Positions 58,802 to 64,000 of a stretch of DNA of 64,000 bases are shown in pieces (position 1 is the first letter of the stretch; every line of letters begins with the position of its first letter). The notes beneath the pieces are model-generated. The model saw only the letters and a list, made by a program, of their open reading frames with translations. It had not been told where the DNA came from and made no database searches. The DNA comes from Silene latifolia. Its lineage: Eukaryota > Streptophyta > Magnoliopsida > Caryophyllales > Caryophyllaceae. Location of the stretch: positions 220,686,292 through 220,750,291 of the forward strand of contig NC_133534.1 of NCBI RefSeq assembly GCF_048544455.1, read 5' to 3'. Made by a program: the position numbers and the translations under genes.

Positions 58802-59605
58802 TGTGTGGACGTGGGCCCACGGGGTCGCTTGGGAACAAGCGTTTGCATTTGTGGAGTCGCCACCAAATTATTGTGGAAAATTAGAAACCGTTCGAATACC
58901 TCGTGTCATGTCAAGACACAAAGTAATGACATAGACACTAAGAACTCGTCACCCTTAGCATTCTATGTCTAGAATGACTCTCGTGGATGCCAATCAACAC
59001 GGATGTTCACAGAGATCTGGAATAAGGGGTGAGGGTACGTATTAGGAAGCTCTTTTGATCGAACACCTAATCCCGCCCGTCTCGACAGCGGCCTCTACTA
59101 ATGATTAGGGAAAATAATTTATATTTGATATGTCGTCGATATATGCATGCAATGCAACATCCAATAAATTAATCCTAACATGTGAGAATTAACTAAGTCG
59201 GTGAACACATAATTAATACTCATTAAAGTCGAATTAGAGTTTAGATTAATTACATGTGAAAACAAGTAAATAAATCATCCATAACAAATACAATAAATAA
59301 TAAAATTTATAATAAATGAAATAATACAATAAATTACAACGGGTTCATTGATTTACGTCGAAAATATATTTAAAACGGATAATTTGAGAAAAAGAAAGGA
59401 AAATAAATTAGGTTAGAAAATAAACATATTAGTAGTGATAATACGATTAATAGTTGATTAATACGTAAACTAATAAACTAGGTCAAAGCAACAACGGAAG
59501 TTCAGAGACAGAACTCAACCCGGAACAGGCGCAGCAGAGCTGCGTCCTTTGGAAGAGGCGCAGTGGTCACTGCGTCTGTTCCTGAGGTGAGTTCTGACTG
59601 TGAAG
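58802..59605 (-). repeat. Tat-type LTR fragment
   Basis: The minus strand is homologous to the 3' half of the level-3 Tat LTR. It ends ...CCCACGTCCACA at 58802, with the GGTGGCGACTCC block at about 58847-58865, the CATTCTAGACATAGAATGC block and the GGTACGTATTAGGAAGC block. Homology fades near 59605 (CGGCTTCAC). No primer binding site lies to the left, so it is the 3' end of an LTR, solo or truncated. Its 5' end was not found. Confidence 0.7.
59522..59582. repeat. GCGCAGC-type palindrome in the Tat LTR fragment
   Basis: A 61-bp imperfect inverted repeat. GGAACAGGCGCAG at the left pairs with CTGCGTCTGTTCC at the right, with AGCTGCGTCC/GGAAGAGGCGCAG in the middle. Same motif family as the modules in the level-3 Tat element. 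Confidence 0.8.
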
Positions 59606-60371
59606 CCGGAACTGCATATGCATGGACTAAAACGGGAAGACAGACCAACACCAAAACCACTCAGAACAATGAGACAACAATCCAATAGGCGGGGGGAGGG
59701 GCGAGGGGCGAGGGAGATGGGAACGCCATATCAGATGGTCTGACCCATAAACATAGAACACATCAAAGGACCTCACTAAGATTCGATCGTGAAGCCTAGG
59801 GAGGTGGGGGAAGGGGTGGGGGAAACACCTCGCTAGTTGCATGCACGGACAAAGGAAAACCAAGAAGATGATCCCTTCCCGAGACGCATGCTTGGAGACT
59901 GACAATCCAGGAAGACGAGGACAAAGGGAGTGATTGGAAGGCAAACTCACACTCCGATCAAACTTTAAAACAAGAAAATCGATCACAGAATCAAGGTGAA
60001 AGCCGGAAAATTCCAGATTAGAGCAATTAAATCATAAAAACTGGGTAAAATTAGTTAAAATGAGATATGAAAATAGTGGTCATCGGAGATAGGCCACATG
60101 ACGACCCAAACTCCGGCGACCTGAGCAGGTATACTTAGGGATCAGTGGGAGGAAGGTTGAGAATGGTGGGACAAGTTATATATTTTGGGTTTTTTTAGAG
60201 AGAAGTTGGAGAAATTTTTGTATAGAGAGAAGTAGATTTATAAATAAATAAATATATATCAGAGTCTATTTTAGACTGCGTTAAAGTGCAGTACCATACA
60301 TCCGATGTACTACTACCAATTTTATTGTTTTTGAGCATTATATTAAAGTTTTTGATTTTTTTTTAAAATTA
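59606..60371. other. Unassigned stretch between the LTR fragment and the MITE
   Basis: I recognise no gene. The 119-codon minus frame at 59627-59986 has no family features and low confidence. A TTTAGAGAGAAG pair near 60195-60235 and a TAAATAAATAAATATATATC stretch follow. It may be the unmatched part of the same LTR. Confidence 0.4.
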
Positions 60372-60708
60372 CTCCCTCCTATTCTAAATAACTCTCCCTA
60401 TTTCCATTTTCGTCTATTCACAATACTCTCCCTATTTTCTTATTTTGCAAACATTTATATTTATTTTAATTACCTCACCCCACAACAATATCCCCACAAT
60501 ACTCATACTTTATCTTATTTTAATCACTTTACCCCACAACAATCCTTATTTTAATCATTTTACCTCATAACAATACTTATTTTAATCACATAATACCTTC
60601 CCTCTCTCCAATCTCATACCCCACTCCAATACTTTATCATATAATATTCCCCTCCCTTAATTCTCGTGTCCTCCATAAAAGGAGAGAGTTATGTAGAATA
60701 GGAGGGAG
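60372..60708. mobile_element. Stowaway-like MITE (337 bp)
   Basis: Terminal inverted repeats begin CTCCCTCCTATTCTAAATAA at the left; the right end is the inverse of it (GAGAGTTATGTAGAATAGGAGGGAG), with a few mismatches. It is flanked by a TA target duplication (60370-60371 and 60709-60710), as for Tc1/mariner-derived Stowaway elements. The interior is AT-rich without coding potential. Confidence 0.85.
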
Positions 60709-60710
60709 TA

Positions 60711-61263
60711 TGAGTTTTACAATAAAGTTTTTGAGTTCATTTAGTTAAAAATAAAACTCAAAAAATTACAACAAAACTCAAAAACATTACATATAAGTCT
60801 AGTTAAATTTGAGTTTTGACGGGAAAAAAAAATTAAAATCTAACTTATAAATTATAATAAACTCATAAAAAATACACAAATACTCAAAAACAAATAAAAT
60901 TTGAGGTCATAAGCTCAGAAAAAATACACATATGCTCAACAACAAATAAATCTGATATATGTTCCTTTTTCTCTTGGTTTCATTGATAACTTGGGAATGC
61001 ATCTTCATTGTGTGGCAAATATAATGTGATTTTTGTTAAGAAGTAGAGTATTACCTAAGCATGTATGAATTATATGATGAGGCTTATTAGTTATTAATAC
61101 CATGCTAACACAATTAGTACTATGATATCGATATTTGATGGCGTGCATGCTCGGATTAAATGGTAAATCATACTACTAAATCTCTCATTAACCTGGGCGA
61201 AATTTAACCTTTATAAGAAGACACTTGTATTGTTCAATCCAATAACGTTATCTTTAAAATCCC
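60711..61263 (+). promoter_or_regulatory. Upstream region of the RING-H2 gene
   Basis: AT-rich, without coding frames. CTTTATAAGAAGAC at about 61209-61222 is a candidate TATA box about 45-50 bp ahead of the ATG, implying a very short leader. The real promoter could lie further upstream. Confidence 0.45.
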
Positions 61264-61938
61264 ATGGGAAGCGATCATTCGAAGGCGCCACGAGAAAAAC
61301 GACCACCACCACACGATTCATTCTCCATCCTCCAAGAAAGATGGTGCGACTCCATTTTCGGGGGACAACAACCCACCAGAGGGCGGTTAGGCGAGTTTGT
61401 AGCTGATACAAGGGGAACAGCCGCATGTCGGAATACACATCTCTCAAATGACTTGAGCTTTTTTGGTGAACGAGCAACGGCATGTCGGAATACACATTTC
61501 TCAAATGACTTCAGCTTTTTAAATGAAAGAGCAGCCGCATGTCCGAATACACGTCTCTCCAATGACCTTAGCTTTTTTAATGAAAGTGCATCACATCGCT
61601 CAAATGACCTCGGCTTTTGTAACGAAGGCATGCACCAAACTTTTGTTAATTCAATGGTATCACATCATAGACGATTACATGATAGTCTTCCAAAACAACA
61701 TATGAGACGTCCTACCCAGAGACAACCCACGGTTATGCGTGGTAAGCAGTCACAAATGATCAATAGGGGCAAAGTGACAGAGACGGAGTGCACAATATGT
61801 CAAGAAATGGTGAAGAAAGGTGTTGCAGTAAAAGCGTTAAGTTGCGGTCATGTGTTTCATACCAGTTGTATTGAACCTTGGCTTGCTGAGAAGAATACAT
61901 GCCCTATGTGCCGCACTTGGGTGACTAATAATTGTTGA
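61264..61938 (+). CDS. RING-H2 finger protein, probable E3 ubiquitin ligase
   Basis: Intact 224-codon single exon. The RING-H2 domain is at residues 176-216: Cys176, Cys179, Cys194, His196, His199, Cys202, Cys213, Cys216, with Trp206 before the last pair, all as expected for an E2-binding RING. The N-terminus MGSDHSKA fits the N-myristoylation rule (Gly2, Ser6, Lys7), so membrane attachment is plausible. Residues 55-120 are a tandem repeat of about 19 residues: three full copies built on C-N-T-SNDLSFF-ER, then a shorter fourth (SNDLGFCNEG), with 57-bp units in DNA from about 61426. No membrane segment. AATAAA at 62015-62020 is a candidate poly(A) signal. Its target is unknown. It faces the gene at 62393 tail to tail. 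Confidence 0.82.
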   Translation: MGSDHSKAPREKRPPPHDSFSILQERWCDSIFGGQQPTRGRLGEFVADTRGTAACRNTHLSNDLSFFGERATACRNTHFSNDFSFLNERAAACPNTRLSNDLSFFNESASHRSNDLGFCNEGMHQTFVNSMVSHHRRLHDSLPKQHMRRPTQRQPTVMRGKQSQMINRGKVTETECTICQEMVKKGVAVKALSCGHVFHTSCIEPWLAEKNTCPMCRTWVTNNC

Positions 61939-62392
61939 ATTATTCAACATTAGAAAATTGCACAAATTTCTGGTTGTGTTTGACAGTAACTTTTCAGTTA
62001 ATAAGCAAGAGTATAATAAACTTCAACTGCTTTTGCTTTGCGTCTTTAGAGTCTATGCAACATTGTTTTTTTTTTTTTCCAAAAGGGAATTTATGCAAGC
62101 TACTACAATAACATAAAATTCAGCAGCTTCATCATTGAATAATTTCATAACAAGGATCAGACGATCTTACAATAAGTGGGTGATGTTATCTTAATTTACC
62201 TGCACTTCTATTTTCATTAGCCTTGTAAAGGCCATAATTATGGAAAAACACTACTGCAACGATCTACTTACTACCAACACAACTACTTACTGCGAGAACA
62301 CAACTTAACAACGGACTAATTGCTTTCTCAGGGCAGAATTTTGTTGCAAAAACCGATACTATAGTCCAGGCATTCACCAGCAAGCTCTTCAA
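61939..62392. other. Convergent 3' region between the two host genes
   Basis: 454 bp with no coding content. A T-rich run at 62066-62078 lies between the two stops. It includes the poly(A) signal candidate of the RING gene and the unread 3' untranslated part of the minus-strand gene. Confidence 0.5.
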
Positions 62393-64000
62393 CTACCAGC
62401 CACCGCCAGATTTATCATCCCCACCACGATCTCCACCTCCCCAGCCCTTCCCGCCGCCACTGGTTCCACCACCTCCGCTGCCACCATCTCCCCATCCCCC
62501 ACTCCCACTACCACTACCCAATCCACCTCCGTCATTGTTTTTGTTACCCCAGCTGCCACCACCACCACTACCTCCTTTACTACCACTATCTCCCCAACCC
62601 ACGCTGGCACTGGTTCCACTTCCACCTCCTCCACTATTGATATTACCCAAAATGCTGTTGCCGCCACCCCCAACATCACTACCTCCGCTGCTACCACTAG
62701 CTCCCCAACCTCCACTGCCATTACCTGTTCCACCTGGACCTCCTGCATTGCTTTTGTTACCCCAACTTCCACCCCCACTACCTCCCGAATCCCCACTGCC
62801 ACTACCAGTTTCACCAAATCCTGCATTGTTCTTATTACTCCAACTGCCATTACCACCACCACCGCCTCCACTGCCATTACCTCCCCAACCCTTACCACCA
62901 CTACTGGTTCCGCCTCCATCACCCTTCTTATCACCCCAACTACTGCCACCACCCCTCCCACTATCCCCCCAACCCCCACCGCCATTACCAGTCCCACCTC
63001 CACTCCTATTACCCCAACTGCCACCACCACTAGCACTGCCTTCTCCACTGCCACGAGTTCCCCAACCCCCACCGCCACTAGAGATTCCACCCCCTCCGCC
63101 TTCTGCACTGTTTTTATTACCACCATCACCATTACCTCCGCCGCCTCCCCCAGCTCCCCATCCTCCACCACTGCCACCACTTTTCCAACTGGTATTCCCT
63201 TCTTTGTTATCAGCGCTCCACTTTGAACCACCATACCCAGAATCTTGCTGATCAGGATAGCCACTATCTCTGTCACCACCACTGTATGAGTCTCTTCCAC
63301 GTCCACGCCCACGTCCGCGCCCGCGTCCGCGCCCACGCCCACCATCATATTGACCTTCAAGAAAAAAAAATGTCAGTCATGTATCAAGCACAAGAAATAA
63401 ACAACAAAGCAATCATTATTGAAGCATCAACTGAATTTATGCTTCATTTTCTAGGGGTGGAAATTTGTTGAGAATGTGTTTGTCCCTAAACTATGATCAG
63501 CCCATATTTGATATTTCCAACATCTAAAAGAGTTAATCAAGAGTTGGAAATTAAAAGGAAAACCAATGTTGTTATTACCCCACCTTCAGCATCGTTGCTA
63601 GTACCCCAACTTCCAGCACCATTACCTCCTTTGCTGCTGCTATCTCCCCAACCCCCACCTCCACCTCCACCACCGTTTTTATTACCCCAACTGCCACCAC
63701 CTCCGCCGCTACTAGCTCCCCAACCACTACCGGTTCCACCATCTCCACCTTGTGCATTGTTTTTATTTCCCCAACTATCACCCCCACCGCCGCTGCTACC
63801 AATGCCCCAACCCCCACCGCCGCCACTAGTTCCACCGCCACCACCCCTCCAACTTGTATTCCCCTCTTTGTTATCGGAGTTCCACTTCGAACCACCATAG
63901 CCAGAATCTTGCTGATCAGGATAGCCACTATCTCTGTCACCACCACTGTGTGAGTCTCTTCCACGTCCACGTCCACGTCCGCGTCCGCGCCCGCGCCCAC
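62393..64000 (-). CDS. KTF1: C-terminal WG/GW-repeat region resembling KTF1/SPT5L (partial)
   Basis: Two exons are visible on the minus strand: 64000-63584 (5' end outside the window) and 63354-62393. They join in frame as NDAEG|QYDGG. Each carries an RG-repeat block, then DRDSGYPDQQDSGYGGSKW and DNKEGNTSW, then Gly/Ser-rich repeats with many WG or GW pairs (about 18 Trp in the downstream exon, about 8 in the upstream). The protein ends SGGGW-stop. RG block, KW-DN-E-NTSWKS wording and a long WG/GW tail are features of plant KTF1 (RDM3/SPT5-like). In that protein the tail is an AGO hook of RNA-directed DNA methylation and binds AGO4. The N-terminal NGN and KOW domains should lie to the right of the window. 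Other WG-rich proteins are possible. No stop in either exon. Confidence 0.65.
63355..63583 (-). other. Intron of the KTF1-like gene
   Basis: 229 bp. The donor is AAG|GTGGGG (GT at 63583-63582) and the acceptor is TTCTTGAAG|GTCAA (AG at 63356-63355). This is the pairing that keeps the Gly-rich frame (codon split G|GT); the alternative donor at 63578 does not. It separates two similar exons, consistent with exon duplication. Confidence 0.65.

Noticed and set aside
59627..59986. 119-codon minus frame as a gene
   Set aside because: No family features and it lies next to a degraded Tat LTR; likely chance.
61275..61631. Minus-strand 118-codon frame with repeats
   Set aside because: Shadow of the 57-bp repeats in the RING-H2 gene.
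62535..63251. Plus-strand proline-rich frame of 238 codons (and a similar one at 63493-63900)
   Set aside because: It is the reverse complement of the Gly/WG-rich coding exons; WG repeats on one strand give Pro/Leu runs on the other. Splice phase and family features favour the minus strand.
62389..63360. Minus-strand 323-codon Val/Gly-rich frame
   Set aside because: Wrong reading frame of the same exons: it lacks the WG repeats, and the acceptor phase at 63355 puts the real frame two bases later.

Overview
The window is plant nuclear DNA, almost certainly from a eudicot. It is dominated by LTR retrotransposons of plant-only lineages (Athila, Tat and Angela-type Copia). It also holds a Stowaway-type MITE and, at the right end, two ordinary plant genes: a RING-H2 protein, and the 3' end of a gene with a WG/GW-repeat tail like KTF1/SPT5L. 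The Tat element resembles the Retand/Ogre group, and Caryophyllales is a weak guess. Nothing prokaryotic was seen.

From 5,166 to 57,798 the window is a Russian-doll nest whose boundaries can be read from LTR ends, primer binding sites, polypurine tracts and 5-bp target-site duplications (TSDs). Level 0 is an older Athila-like element on + (4,513-5,165 and 57,799-58,801). Level 1 is an Athila element on - (5,166-57,798, TSD TACGC). Level 2 is an Angela-type Copia on - (16,802-53,946, TSD CCTCT), inserted in frame between Athila gag and protease. Level 3 is a very large Tat element on + (19,042-47,361, TSD CAGCG/CAGTG), inserted in the Copia RNase H. Level 4 is a gag-only Copia-like element on + (33,754-42,546, TSD AGTCC). 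A second Tat-lineage element on - fills 1-4,512 and runs off the left edge. A Tat-type LTR fragment on - lies at 58,802 to about 59,605.

The most unusual content is in the level-3 Tat element. Downstream of its gag-pol it carries two spliced genes on the opposite strand. The first (29,557-31,085) is an intact two-exon gene with its own TATA box. It encodes a 469-residue protein of the DUF7745 / plant-mobile-domain-like type. The second (31,992-43,792) is an eight-exon gene of the MAIN/MAIL1 plant-mobile-domain (PMD) type. It keeps its splice sites but has two stops and a frameshift, and is split by the level-4 insertion. The element's own gag-pol is broken in several places while the first antisense gene is clean.

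Several element families here carry their own dispersed palindromic or repeated motif: GC-rich CCCAGCCGG...CCGGCTGGG hairpins in Athila, GCGCAGC...GCTGCGCCTCTTCC modules in Tat, CTCGATCGAG palindromes in Copia, and a GGCCACACCG direct repeat in the gag-only element. The Tat modules sit just upstream of the LTR promoter and of both antisense gene starts.

The host segment (about 60.7-64.0 kb) has a RING-H2 gene on + facing, tail to tail, the WG/GW gene on -. The latter shows a tandemly duplicated exon.
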